Source: Candidatus Poseidoniaceae archaeon
GTDB taxonomy: Archaea; Thermoplasmatota; Poseidoniia; Poseidoniales; Poseidoniaceae
DNA: 64,000 bases
Reading direction: 5' to 3'
NCBI GenBank assembly: GCA_949372875.1
Contig: CASIAW010000002.1
Span: 103,658-167,657, forward strand
Shown one piece after another: positions 9,444 through 19,028 of the stretch (position 1 is its first letter; every line of letters starts with the position of its first letter). The translations under genes and the position numbers were made by a program. The notes under the pieces are model-generated. The model made no database searches. It saw nothing but the letters and a program-made list of their open reading frames with translations, and had not been told where the DNA came from.

Positions 9444-10540
9444 TGTCGAGAATGCGTACTCCAGAAGAAACAAAAGCCGCTATGCATGAAGTCGTGGCTG
9501 AGATGTATGATCGTATGGTCAAAGGTGAACCGCCTACAATGACGCTCCCTGTTCGAACAAAGAACAATATTGGTTTTGATAAAAAACTCGGCGTATACAA
9601 ATATGGAAAGAAGCAATCCATTCGTGATGCGACCAGCCTTGGTTCTGCAAAGCAATTGCTTCGAGCACTCCACGTTGTTGAGTTCATTGAAGAAATGCTC
9701 GATGCTGGAAAGTCTTCGACTCTAAGAGAAATGTACTATATTTCTGAAGCATGGGGCATGGGTAAATTTGGCAGTCAAAACGATTCAAACAATTTAGCCG
9801 AGGATTTGGAAATTGTAACAAAGTGTTTGCGAGAAGATTTCAAATTGCGTCCCGAAGAAGACGGTGCTCGGATGATTGGAAACTTGACATTGCGTGAGAG
9901 AAACCGGCGCGGGGAATGGATGCGAATCAATGCCCGTGACGACGTTGGAGATTCTGGCTATGGGGTTCCGTATAACGTCGAATTAGAGAAAATCGAATTG
10001 CTTGAGCATGACATTGATTTCATCATGGCTATTGAGACCGGTGGTATGTTTGACCGGTTGATTGAAAATGGCTTTGACGAGGCATATCGCTGTGGACTCT
10101 TGCACCTCAAAGGACAGCCTGCCCGTTCAACTCGTCGCATCATGAAGCGAATGAGTGAGGAATGGGATTTGCCAGTTGTCGTCTTCTTGGACGGCGACCC
10201 GTGGTCGTTCCGAATCTTTGCATCGATTGCTTACGGAGCGATTAAGACTGCACATATATCTGAATATCTGGCCACGCCATCAGCGACATACCTCGGTATT
10301 ACTGCCGATGATATTGTGGCCTATGACCTACCGAGTGATGATTTATCGAAGAAAGATATTGAGGCACTGAAGGCTGAACTTACAGACCCTCGTTTTGCCG
10401 ACAGTTGGTGGCAAGAACAGATTAACATGATGTTGGAACTTGACAAAAAGGCGGAACAGCAATCGTTAGCCAAATACGGTTTAGATTTCGTAACTGAAAC
10501 ATACCTGCCTGAAAAGTTAGCCGAGTTAGGATTGGCTTGA
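9443..10540 (+). CDS. top6A: DNA topoisomerase VI subunit A (Spo11 homologue)
   Basis: The cleavage subunit that forms the transient 5'-phosphotyrosyl bond. At 365 residues its length is normal. The winged-helix CAP domain carries the catalytic tyrosine in TLREMYYISE (Tyr98 or Tyr99), and the Toprim domain shows the metal-binding AIETGG glutamate and the FLDGDPW aspartates. The C-terminal part is the usual helical dimerisation segment. ATG overlaps the top6B TGA (TGATG), so the two subunits are translationally coupled in the standard B-then-A order. Confidence 0.96.
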   Translation: MSRMRTPEETKAAMHEVVAEMYDRMVKGEPPTMTLPVRTKNNIGFDKKLGVYKYGKKQSIRDATSLGSAKQLLRALHVVEFIEEMLDAGKSSTLREMYYISEAWGMGKFGSQNDSNNLAEDLEIVTKCLREDFKLRPEEDGARMIGNLTLRERNRRGEWMRINARDDVGDSGYGVPYNVELEKIELLEHDIDFIMAIETGGMFDRLIENGFDEAYRCGLLHLKGQPARSTRRIMKRMSEEWDLPVVVFLDGDPWSFRIFASIAYGAIKTAHISEYLATPSATYLGITADDIVAYDLPSDDLSKKDIEALKAELTDPRFADSWWQEQINMMLELDKKAEQQSLAKYGLDFVTETYLPEKLAELGLA

Positions 10541-10582
10541 CACGCGCAAGGATTCATTGAGGATGAAGGCTCAGGTCACTCC

Positions 10583-11623
10583 ATGGCAGGAGAAGTACCA
10601 GGGCGGTCTTCATGGGCGAAACGACTCGCAATCGCTGGCGCTCTTTTTCTTGTCCTTGGAGCAATTCTTCTCAGTTCTCAAGATGAAGCAATTGACGCGG
10701 TTACTGACCCGCGTGTTATTTCTATTGCAGAACTTCAAGATGATGCTTCGGCTAACTTCATGGTCGAAGAAAAAGGATGCTACATGGCGGTCGTTAAGAC
10801 CAGCGCTCCTGCAATTGAAGTTACGCTGACGCCAATTATTGGGTCAGCAGCAGCAAGTGAAGAACTCGATCCAAAAACCTGCTTTTCGGATTGGTCACCG
10901 ATGGCTTCTGACGGTGTAACTTTTGAAATTCATGAACAATGGGTTGCACAAGAAGATGGAGAGATGACCGCCTCGAGTACCTGTTCAAAAGAATCTTGTG
11001 AAGAATACACAGTTTGGATTGTCCACATAGAAGAAACTTGGCCGTTTGAATACTTTGAATACAGCGGACTGATTTTCGGATTGGGGATATGTTGTCTCGG
11101 CTTTATATTCCTTCCAATAGCAGGGCTACTCGCATACGCAGCGCGAAGCAATGCCGTTCATGGGTCGTTTAGAATCGTCGGAGAAGACGGTGAACTCTTA
11201 CACACATATGAAAACCAAGATGATTTATTATTAGCACTAAAAGACAAGAGTAGTCCCCTGCATCAAAACGCTGAACAAAGTGTTCAGCAAGAGAATACAG
11301 ACCAAGGTGACGGTTTTGTCGACGGTTCAAATGATGTCATGCAAGGAACGATGATGACGACAGAGCAAGTGTATGCATTTGTACGGGGCGATTCTCCCGA
11401 AGCGGTCGAAGTGATCGAGGATCCATTTGCTGACACAGCAACTCCAATTCAGAAATCACCTGTGAAGAGAAAGGCGGTGAACACATCCGAGATTTCAAAC
11501 TGGGATACAGGAGGCGACGAAGATGTTGGAAAGAAAACCAAGAGTCCCGTTCAATCAAAAGCAAAGCAATCCAAAGAGAAGAAAAGCGAATCCAGTGATT
11601 GGTCCGTATGGGATGACATGTGA
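10583..11623 (+). CDS. Membrane-anchored envelope protein with acidic cytoplasmic tail
   Basis: I do not recognise a family. The 346-residue product has a hydrophobic segment at about 13-31, a 120-residue loop with cysteines that could pair outside the cell (including CSKESC), a second hydrophobic segment at about 158-185, and a 160-residue charged tail rich in Asp, Glu, Lys and Gln. The tail ends in DWSVWDDM. The topology suggests an extracytoplasmic sensor or anchor with a disordered cytoplasmic side. It starts 42 bases after top6A and is followed nine bases after its stop by another protein of similar layout, so the two probably form one unit. Confidence 0.72.
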   Translation: MAGEVPGRSSWAKRLAIAGALFLVLGAILLSSQDEAIDAVTDPRVISIAELQDDASANFMVEEKGCYMAVVKTSAPAIEVTLTPIIGSAAASEELDPKTCFSDWSPMASDGVTFEIHEQWVAQEDGEMTASSTCSKESCEEYTVWIVHIEETWPFEYFEYSGLIFGLGICCLGFIFLPIAGLLAYAARSNAVHGSFRIVGEDGELLHTYENQDDLLLALKDKSSPLHQNAEQSVQQENTDQGDGFVDGSNDVMQGTMMTTEQVYAFVRGDSPEAVEVIEDPFADTATPIQKSPVKRKAVNTSEISNWDTGGDEDVGKKTKSPVQSKAKQSKEKKSESSDWSVWDDM

Positions 11624-11632
11624 GGGCCGAAC

Positions 11633-12244
11633 ATGCGAGAATCGTATTTCCGAATAGGTGCAGGAATTTTCTGTCTCCTCTTGTTCGTACTCCCTTCAGT
11701 CCTACCGCCGCCTGTTGTCGAAGACAAGGCTACTGAAACCGCTATGCTTCCACCTTGCGACGTTGATGAAGGACTGCCATTGATTGATGATGATCAAGTG
11801 ACGTGCTATTGGGGTATGTCCGAAGAAACTCTGCCATTACCCGACATTGTCGATGCAGTCAACGTTGAAATTACTATTTCATGGGTCCAAAGTGGAGTGT
11901 GGATTGGGATTGCTGAAGCTGAGGAAGCGAGTAAATGCACACCGAAAGATGGATACTATCAGTGTGACAAAAACGCAGTCGAGATGGTCGCTGGAGGCCA
12001 ACTTTCTGGAAACAGTTTCTCCTGGAATGCAAAGAGTGGGGACTATCGATTTGTAGCTGGAGGAGATGATGCACAGACACTGCAACAATTTGAGGTGGAT
12101 TGGGAATACGAGGCCTCCTTGGAAGTTTCACCTGTCGCCTACTATGCATTCGCAGTCTTGCTTGGAATTTATGCAAGCCTAGGAGTGGTTGGAATTATGC
12201 ACACAATCTCAAGGATAATTCCGAGTAAAGACGCTGATGAATGA
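11633..12244 (+). CDS. Two-pass envelope protein with extracytoplasmic domain
   Basis: The 203-residue product has a hydrophobic N-terminal segment (about 8-26), an extracytoplasmic beta-rich domain with Cys residues (PPCDV, TCYWG, KCTPKDGYYQC), and a C-terminal hydrophobic segment (about 166-190). No lipobox or catalytic motif is visible. It has the same layout as the gene just upstream and may be its partner. A GAGGGCCGAAC sequence leads into the ATG. Function is unknown. Confidence 0.7.
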   Translation: MRESYFRIGAGIFCLLLFVLPSVLPPPVVEDKATETAMLPPCDVDEGLPLIDDDQVTCYWGMSEETLPLPDIVDAVNVEITISWVQSGVWIGIAEAEEASKCTPKDGYYQCDKNAVEMVAGGQLSGNSFSWNAKSGDYRFVAGGDDAQTLQQFEVDWEYEASLEVSPVAYYAFAVLLGIYASLGVVGIMHTISRIIPSKDADE

Positions 12245-12352
12245 TGGGGTTTGAGAGCAAATCCGGTGAGAACAGTTGCGTAAAAAGTTCCGTTCTGGGC
12301 GATTGAAGGAAGCGACGGCTTCAAAGGGTGCTCCTCTCTAGGTAACTCCGAG

Positions 12353-13117
12353 TTGAGCAGTGTGGAAGATATTGATACCGCCCTAACCTTGCTTCAAAAC
12401 AAGTTGCGAAGACAGATTCTCGAACGACTGGTTCGTGAGCCACACTACCCTATGCAACTCGCTGAATTGCTCGATGTTAGTCATCAAGCAATTGTCAAAC
12501 ACCTGAAAGAACTTGAGCGTGGAAACTTCGTTACAAAAATGAAGGTCGCAAGTGAAAAAGGCGGACCTCCTCGAACCATTTACAGCGTTCAGCAGTCGAT
12601 TTCTCTTCGAATTGACCTTGGACCTGATCTGTTTCTTTGTGAACAGCGTAGCCTGCCAGCGGGAGGTCCTATGCGGCTTTCCAATCGGTTGCCAAAGAGG
12701 ACTGAAAAGGTCGTCCAGTCGGTAAGTGGGCGGAAGAAAATCTCGGTGGGAGAAGGAATGGCTCATATCCAACACCTCAATGAGATTCTCGAAGAAATCG
12801 ATGCTCAAAGAGACGCTGTCATCGCCTTACACCAACACATTCGAAACCGTATTTCTGCCGGGGTTGATTCAGACTTTGACCACTATGAACAACGAACAAT
12901 GGTTCACAGCTTGATTGAAGCACCGGAACGAAAGTTAGACCTCACGGATTTACGTAGGGAATTGCAACTGGACCAAACTGAAATGACGAACTTGCTGGAT
13001 GAAGTCCGAAACAGACTTGAACGTCAACTCTCAAGTCGTGCAGGCCAAATAGTGGCAGTCCCAAACAATTCAAACCTTCGATTCTGGCTGGGCTCACTCC
13101 CACGTAAGAAGGAGTGA
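12353..13117 (+). CDS. ArsR-like winged-helix transcriptional regulator
   Basis: The N-terminal 85 residues form a winged helix typical of ArsR/HTH_20 regulators: NKLRRQILERLVREP, QLAELLDVSHQAIVKHLKELE as recognition helix, and a basic wing with GGPPRTIYSV. The remaining 165 residues are helical and charged, with a likely coiled coil near 135-165 and a second winged-helix-like segment (TDLRRELQLDQTEMTNLLDEV) at about 200-230. It probably binds DNA as a dimer. The chosen start is TTG at 12353; a GTG three codons later is an alternative. It follows the two envelope genes and may regulate them, which is inference. The stop lies 12 bases from that of the convergent giant gene. Confidence 0.83.
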   Translation: MSSVEDIDTALTLLQNKLRRQILERLVREPHYPMQLAELLDVSHQAIVKHLKELERGNFVTKMKVASEKGGPPRTIYSVQQSISLRIDLGPDLFLCEQRSLPAGGPMRLSNRLPKRTEKVVQSVSGRKKISVGEGMAHIQHLNEILEEIDAQRDAVIALHQHIRNRISAGVDSDFDHYEQRTMVHSLIEAPERKLDLTDLRRELQLDQTEMTNLLDEVRNRLERQLSSRAGQIVAVPNNSNLRFWLGSLPRKKE

Positions 13118-13129
13118 ACTTCTACCGAA

Positions 13130-16100
13130 TCAAATGTCGTCGCTTCCGGCCAAGACCGATACAAGGGATGATTGCTCAGCCTTTCGATCCAAGACATCTT
13201 GACGACGGCCGCGACCGACGAGATAGACAACTCCGAACAGAGCGAATGTCAACAGTATTACTGCGAATGGTAGAGCGGTCTTACCAACCACTTCACCAGC
13301 AACGTCCAAAATACCACCAGTGGATTTCAGTTCGTTCTCGACAGGTTTGATGTTATCACTTTCTTGAGTTTCAACAATTTCATTGGATGGGTCAACTACA
13401 ACATAAACGCCGTGGCTACCCGCTGAAACTGGATACAAGAGAATCAATTCGATTTCTTTGTAATCTTCAGAAGAATCAGGTGCAAGTAGAGCGCCGATAA
13501 CTTGGCGCATGACGATGCTTTCATCATCGCATCCATTCTTTCGAATTTCATTGATGATATCGGTATCGGAGGCGTCAGAGTATTCGCACAAGACAATTTC
13601 AATATCAGTCGCGTGGGTGTTACCATCGTTTCGCAAGACAACACGAACTGGGATTGTTGTATCAACATCACCGGTGTCATCAGAAACGGTTACTTCAGAG
13701 ATGATCAAGTTTGGAGCACGCAATCGGAGCGTCACGATGAATTCATTGGTGTCGAGGTTTTCAGCAGCCCAAGATGGTGAATCGTCGTGGTCGCCTCCTT
13801 CGAGCATGTTACCCATTTTTGAAACAACCTTCAATCCAATACTACGAGTATCGAGTTTCGCAGATGGTGCAATCATAACAATCGCAACCACCGGATAGGT
13901 GGTGTATGGATCCATCATTGGCATGAAATAACGGTCATCTGATTCAAGGTAAATACAGCGGTCACTCAAATCTGCAAAGGCAACTGCTGGGTCAATAGCA
14001 GCGTCTTCATCGCCAGTGACCGTCTCAAGTGAAGCTACTGTTTCACACGGTTCTTCTGTAGTTAAATCGGTTCCAATTTGCTTCACTAAACGCCATTCGA
14101 CAGACCAACCATCAAGTGCGCCCATTCCAGGCCCTTCGGTCCAGATCAGTGCTTCACCGTCTCTGTTAGCTGTGTGGTTGTTGAGCGTAGGCCAGTCAGG
14201 AACGTTTCCATTATTCGTGATGTTTAACTCGAATCGGACAATACGGCCAGGGGCGGATGTCTTAATCGCATTGTCAACAGTTGAATCCATACTGATTTGC
14301 ATATCGTAGAACTCCTGCACATAGACAGGAATGCTTTGAGTAAATCGTAGACGGGTGAGTCTGCCACTTGCATCAGGATAGGATTCTTCTGAGAACGTTT
14401 GGAAGACGACCATGTAAGTGCCTGCTTCTACTTGGTCAGGGATATTCATTGTGATATCGAAAACTTGATCCGTATCACGAGATAATTCCTTGAGGGTTTC
14501 ACGAGGGATGTCGATGTCCCAGAGAACGTCAACACCAGCAGGGTCAGTGACACGAGCAAGGCGATAGTCGAAACGATCAGGACCGTTTCCGAGGTTGGTA
14601 ACAGTGGTAGGCATGATGATTTGTTGTCCTGGATTCACTGGGAGCACTTCTTGACCATTCATTGTCATCATGTCATCCTCATCGATATCCGCTTCAGCGA
14701 CTAAAGAATAAACATGGTTGACATTGGTTGACAGAATCTTGGAAGCGGAAATACGAGGGTATCCCTCAAGGTATGCCTTGAGAATAACAGCCGGTCCGAG
14801 ACCTGCAGATGCGCCTGTAGGAGCACAGACCTCAACACCAACTTCGTAGGTGATATATTCTGCACCAGGTGGGATTGTCCAGTCTCTCGGCTCACTTACA
14901 TCAATGGAGTTGCCTCCAGGTGCGTTGGAAAAGTCAAGATTCAAGACCCAGTTATCGACACGCCATGCATCCATAGAAATGGTATCAGGCTTCACATCAG
15001 GAGCACCTGGCGTAACAAACACAAGGCTTCCAGAGTCGAAGTTCTTTGTAACGTCAATTGGATAAGTTACACATTCTCCAGGGTCAACATATTCACTTGT
15101 GTCAAAGATTTCCATGACGATATTGCCAGTTGAACGAATCGATACGAATACGCCAAGTTCAAGCACGTCATATGTTCCCTTTTCTATGGACTTAATCGGT
15201 TCGCCTTCCGACCAACCTTTGAGGTATATCACGAAGGCACCGGGGTCTTCAGATGTTGGAACAAGGACTTCAAGATTCTTTGTGACCGATTGTCCTGGGT
15301 CCAATTCCACACTTGTTGGGAAGTTCACAGCCCAGTTAAACGGCAAGAGCCATTCTTGCTGTCCTTCCAAAGTGTAAGGGTCCCAGAAAATGAAACGGTC
15401 ATTGACGTTTCCAGTATTGGTAATCGTGATGGAGAAAATTGCAGTTTGTCCTTGCTCGACATCAGCCATACTGTGTGATGTATCGAGGTTAATTCCATGC
15501 ACTACGTCCATCAGTGTACGGGTAACTATGTCAGACTGAATCGCAGGATCTTTGTATGATTTCGCCGTTACAGAAATATCAGCAAGTTGATCTTCATCTG
15601 CCTGATAAACCGATGGGGCACGAACTCGCATGTAGAAGCGAATGTCTTCTCCACCTTCAAGGAAAATTGCTGTATCTGGCATGATTGTGGTGTGGTTATC
15701 TGCAAAGAAGAGTGTCGCGGTCCAGTTTTGTGGAACGCCCGAGATGTTGAGGCCGAAGGTATCAGCAACGAGGTCTTTTGGACCCGGCGTTGAATTGTTC
15801 ATCGTCATGTTGTAAATCGTTTGCTGTCCTGGCTCAATTACGTGATAGAAGGTTTCTCCGTCTTGGAAATCAACATCAACTTGACCGGTTAAAACGTGTG
15901 AATAACATATCGTAAATCGGTTATTGTTGGCTTCTTCACTGCACTTGTTGGTATCCGACCACGCAATGTGTGCACCGCTACCTAAGTCATTCGAGAACGC
16001 TGGAGGCATTCCAATACTCGGTTGACTTCCGGAATTGGGCCCGAGTTTGTTACTGGCCCAAGAAGTTACAGCAACAGTTTCCCAAGGATCTAATGCTGTG

Positions 16101-18223
16101 AGTCCGGGTCCAGTGAGGTCGGTCGAATTCAAACGCGTATAGAGGATTTCTTCATCCGCAGTTGCGTTACCTGAATCAACCCATGCAATGTGTACATTGT
16201 TTTGATCATCGGTAAGAAGTGCTGGGAAAACAGAGTTTCCACCATAAGGCCGGTTTCCTGCAAGTCCTGCATTTGTTTCAACATTTGAAATCGGTGTGTC
16301 TTGAATTTTCTTGATAGCGTAGGTAGAGAGCCCTTGGTCTGCTCCATCCCAAGCTCCTGCTCCTTGCAAACGGAGTTTGGTGTAGAAGACTTCGTAGTTG
16401 ACTCCCTTTTCAAATCCATAATTTCGGCCGTCCATCCAAACGATGTGAGTGTTACCTTGCATGTCCACGCCAATTGAAGGGTGGAAGGAATAAGCGTCAT
16501 CGATGGTCACACGGGTGTCGTTGACAACCACAAGGTGGCCGTCTGCTCCTGCACCGGTATCTTCTGCATAGGAACCGCCGATGATTGAGTGGCCAGTTGC
16601 ACCAGGCACCCATGTTGGGTCGTTGTTCATCTTCCCATAGGGGTCAAGAATAGACATGTAGATTTCACGTGAGTTGTTTGTTGAGATGTAAACCATTGCT
16701 TCGACAAGGAGAGCCATTGCATTAGCGCCACCAGAGCCTGATGGGAATTCGTATGCTTGGCCACCAGCATCTGAACTGCGTAGGGTGTTACCGGGGCAGT
16801 TTCGAGTTGATGTTGAAACAACGCTGTTAGGGCACTGAACCAAGTCCATGAAGTGAGATTGAATGTTTCCAGCGCCACCGTAGCCTTGTCCGTAAAGCCC
16901 GACTGGGATAACACCTGCAGTGATACAGTTGTCGTGAGCTTCTTCAATCGAAGTCAAGTCGTCTGCTTGTTGAGATGGGTCGCCATCTTTTGGACCTTCA
17001 TCAGAAACTGGAATGACGATCTTGGTTGCGTTCGGGTTCCAGCGGTGGTCGTCTTGAGTTGGGGGGTTTCCTGGGACGTTTCCTGTTGAATCCTTCCAAG
17101 AAAGGCAAGCCCAGTTGGTTCCAGGACCCCAGTCTTCTCCGGAGTATCCAGAATACGTGTTACCGTTGTAAACAGTCCCTGGCAACTTACGAATTCCACC
17201 GGAGTCATCGCCGGGGAATTGTCCAAGTGCTGTTGTTCGTGGACCTGCGTTTTGATTCTTACCTGCACAGTTTCCGGAACTTGCCGCACTTGGAAGTGTG
17301 TTACCAAGACCGTAAATGGTTTCATAGACAGTCATATTTGCAGTTTCAAGCATTGGCTTAATTCCTTGGAAATATCCGCCAGAAGCGAAGTTTCCACCGT
17401 ATACTACAGTGCAGATGTCAGCCCATTCAGAATACATCGAACCCGAGGTATCGACAATGAAACTCAACTCGACCTTTCCACCACGAGTGTCATCCCAAGC
17501 AATTTGAACGTAGTCATTCGCATCGACGACGACGTCCGGGTGACCCTTGTGACCGATAATAGGCGTCAAGAGTGTGTCGTCAAAATTCGTAATAACGGAG
17601 CCCGTACTGATGTCTGGGGCGAGCATGGTGTAATAGATTTGAGGTTGATTGAAGAAACGGCCAAGTTCGTCATAGGAATCTTCCCAGACAATGTGGACGC
17701 CACCTTGGCTGTCAATATCGATTGCTGGCCAGTCTCGGTTTTGTGCTCGGCTTGAAACAACGTGGTCGTTAATTGCGGAAAGTGTTCCATCGTCAGAAGC
17801 GGACCCGTCCATAGCAGCTGCCCATGGATTGAGTACGGTGTAGACAATCTTGTGTTGTGCAGACTTGTCAGCCCAAACAACGTGGACTTTGTCATTGTCG
17901 TCAACGACCATATCTGGATGCCAGATCTTGTGAAGTCCAGGATTTGTGATTTGGGTGGTGTCAATCAATGTTTCACCACGTGGTGAAATCATCGAATAGT
18001 AAAGATGGAGATTGTTTCGAGTCCAAACCACGTGAACGTTACCTTCACTGTCTGAACCGACTGAAGCTTGTGTGTCTGCGGCAGTTCCACCATCAACAAT
18101 CTGAATTGCTTCGGTGATAACAACAGTGTTTGCTGTGGCAGTTAGAGTTGCTAAAAACAACGTCGAAAGGACGGAAAGCAACATAATCGATACTAGGCTT
18201 ACTGACTTGATTTTTTGACCCAT
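13130..18223 (-). CDS. Giant surface protein: propeller with inserted vWA, NEW3/CARDB-like domains, C-terminal anchor
   Basis: A 1697-residue secreted protein with a Sec signal (about 1-31, ending TATA-NT). Seven repeats with a core like GNVHVVWxD, each followed by an I/E-x-Y-Y-S/T strand, lie at about 60-85, 110-135, 173-203, 236-525, 570-620, 640-700 and 745-790, which fits a seven-bladed beta-propeller. Repeat 4 is split: a von Willebrand A domain with MIDAS residues DTSGS (258-262) sits between WDDTRGG and REIYMSILD. After the propeller come several Ig-like modules resembling NEW3 domains (NVNDRF, NGPDRF, DPGQ motifs), a CARDB-like domain (EIVETQESDN) and a C-terminal membrane helix followed by a short basic tail. 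It is probably a cell-surface binding or adhesion protein. The binding target is unknown. Confidence 0.85.
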   Translation of the reverse strand: MGQKIKSVSLVSIMLLSVLSTLFLATLTATANTVVITEAIQIVDGGTAADTQASVGSDSEGNVHVVWTRNNLHLYYSMISPRGETLIDTTQITNPGLHKIWHPDMVVDDNDKVHVVWADKSAQHKIVYTVLNPWAAAMDGSASDDGTLSAINDHVVSSRAQNRDWPAIDIDSQGGVHIVWEDSYDELGRFFNQPQIYYTMLAPDISTGSVITNFDDTLLTPIIGHKGHPDVVVDANDYVQIAWDDTRGGKVELSFIVDTSGSMYSEWADICTVVYGGNFASGGYFQGIKPMLETANMTVYETIYGLGNTLPSAASSGNCAGKNQNAGPRTTALGQFPGDDSGGIRKLPGTVYNGNTYSGYSGEDWGPGTNWACLSWKDSTGNVPGNPPTQDDHRWNPNATKIVIPVSDEGPKDGDPSQQADDLTSIEEAHDNCITAGVIPVGLYGQGYGGAGNIQSHFMDLVQCPNSVVSTSTRNCPGNTLRSSDAGGQAYEFPSGSGGANAMALLVEAMVYISTNNSREIYMSILDPYGKMNNDPTWVPGATGHSIIGGSYAEDTGAGADGHLVVVNDTRVTIDDAYSFHPSIGVDMQGNTHIVWMDGRNYGFEKGVNYEVFYTKLRLQGAGAWDGADQGLSTYAIKKIQDTPISNVETNAGLAGNRPYGGNSVFPALLTDDQNNVHIAWVDSGNATADEEILYTRLNSTDLTGPGLTALDPWETVAVTSWASNKLGPNSGSQPSIGMPPAFSNDLGSGAHIAWSDTNKCSEEANNNRFTICYSHVLTGQVDVDFQDGETFYHVIEPGQQTIYNMTMNNSTPGPKDLVADTFGLNISGVPQNWTATLFFADNHTTIMPDTAIFLEGGEDIRFYMRVRAPSVYQADEDQLADISVTAKSYKDPAIQSDIVTRTLMDVVHGINLDTSHSMADVEQGQTAIFSITITNTGNVNDRFIFWDPYTLEGQQEWLLPFNWAVNFPTSVELDPGQSVTKNLEVLVPTSEDPGAFVIYLKGWSEGEPIKSIEKGTYDVLELGVFVSIRSTGNIVMEIFDTSEYVDPGECVTYPIDVTKNFDSGSLVFVTPGAPDVKPDTISMDAWRVDNWVLNLDFSNAPGGNSIDVSEPRDWTIPPGAEYITYEVGVEVCAPTGASAGLGPAVILKAYLEGYPRISASKILSTNVNHVYSLVAEADIDEDDMMTMNGQEVLPVNPGQQIIMPTTVTNLGNGPDRFDYRLARVTDPAGVDVLWDIDIPRETLKELSRDTDQVFDITMNIPDQVEAGTYMVVFQTFSEESYPDASGRLTRLRFTQSIPVYVQEFYDMQISMDSTVDNAIKTSAPGRIVRFELNITNNGNVPDWPTLNNHTANRDGEALIWTEGPGMGALDGWSVEWRLVKQIGTDLTTEEPCETVASLETVTGDEDAAIDPAVAFADLSDRCIYLESDDRYFMPMMDPYTTYPVVAIVMIAPSAKLDTRSIGLKVVSKMGNMLEGGDHDDSPSWAAENLDTNEFIVTLRLRAPNLIISEVTVSDDTGDVDTTIPVRVVLRNDGNTHATDIEIVLCEYSDASDTDIINEIRKNGCDDESIVMRQVIGALLAPDSSEDYKEIELILLYPVSAGSHGVYVVVDPSNEIVETQESDNIKPVENELKSTGGILDVAGEVVGKTALPFAVILLTFALFGVVYLVGRGRRQDVLDRKAEQSSLVSVLAGSDDI
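16680..17473 (-). other. vWA domain inserted inside propeller repeat 4
   Basis: Residues of about 251-515 of the giant surface protein form the insert. It begins right after the WDDTRGG segment of repeat 4 with VELSFIVDTSGSM and ends just before REIYMSILDPYG, which is the missing last strand of repeat 4. The insert is larger than a plain vWA domain because of a Gly/Asn/Cys-rich loop at about 310-395. Confidence 0.7.
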
Positions 18224-18267
18224 AAATACACATCCGAGACGAGACTAAAGAAAAGCACAATCTCCTG

Positions 18268-18277
18268 CTACTTAACC
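18268..18277 (-). promoter_or_regulatory. Candidate TATA element for the giant surface protein gene
   Basis: On the minus strand GGTTAAGTAG lies about 45 bases before the ATG at 18223 and could place a start site some 20 bases upstream of the gene. A second AT-rich element (CTTAAATAG, 18329-18338) overlaps the end of the neighbouring gene and is an alternative. Confidence 0.3.
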
Positions 18278-18332
18278 GCGACTCTTTCAAGTCATTTTCC
18301 ATTTTGGAAATGTGTAGGCCTACAATCGCTAT

Positions 18333-18980
18333 TTAAGCCCACTCAGAGGGGTCGAACCCAGAGCCAAAAGACATCTTTTCATCGAATTCAACTTCATGAT
18401 GTGTCGACTGGTCTGGCCCGTTATTTGCCGAAGAGGGAGTGTTCTTCCCCTCTTGTTTTGCCTTGACCCAATCATCCACCGGGCCTGGCTTTCCAACCCC
18501 TGGCCCGTGTGTAAATTTAATTTCATGAATGATACCGAGTTTTGCGAGCCATAATTTACGGAGTGTGTGCATAAATTCATTTTTACTCAACCCATCAAAC
18601 CAAACTGGAAGGCTGACATTGAATGCCTGAAGTGGACCGACTTTTTGATCGCCTTCATGACCCATGTGAATCCCCCAGTCAACACTTGTTCGGATTAATT
18701 GAAGGCGCACGTCATGAATCCATTCAAGCCATGTCTCTTTATCTTCTTTCATGTGGTTTGCCATTTCTTTTTGTTGGCCTTCATCCACGCGAGTCATACT
18801 TGAAACAGCAACGAGGTCTCGACCTTTTGGAATAACAACCGCAAACATGTGACCTTGAGGGCCTTGAGGATATCGAATGAGAAGATGCATCTCGGCGCGA
18901 GGGTCTTTTTGCTCTTTTACAACGAGACGTTCCTGTTCGACCCATTGACGGATTCTAAGCATCGCATCATTAGGCGCCAT
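18333..18980 (-). CDS. DUF2299-like protein with disordered tail
   Basis: The first 150 residues of this 215-residue protein are a compact alpha/beta domain that resembles the archaeal DUF2299 type: an N-terminal helix (MLRIRQWVEQE), a strand with HLLIRYP, FAVVIPKGRD and a late TLRKLWLAKLG helix. DUF2299 proteins have a fold like secretion chaperones, but no function is known. The last 50 residues are polar and acidic, rich in Gly, Ser and Pro, and end in SGFDPSEWA. It is the third or lower gene in a minus-strand run below the acyltransferase. The family match is from memory of its pattern and is tentative. Confidence 0.65.
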   Translation of the reverse strand: MAPNDAMLRIRQWVEQERLVVKEQKDPRAEMHLLIRYPQGPQGHMFAVVIPKGRDLVAVSSMTRVDEGQQKEMANHMKEDKETWLEWIHDVRLQLIRTSVDWGIHMGHEGDQKVGPLQAFNVSLPVWFDGLSKNEFMHTLRKLWLAKLGIIHEIKFTHGPGVGKPGPVDDWVKAKQEGKNTPSSANNGPDQSTHHEVEFDEKMSFGSGFDPSEWA

Positions 18981-19028
18981 GTCAATCCCAAACCCTCCTC
19001 TCGTTTGAATAGCACCCTTTTGGATGGT

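Noticed and set aside
16954-17755. Several open frames of 100-180 codons antisense or parallel to the giant surface gene
   Set aside because: They are Ser/Thr/Arg-rich shadows of the Gly/Asp-rich coding frame and have no domain signal.
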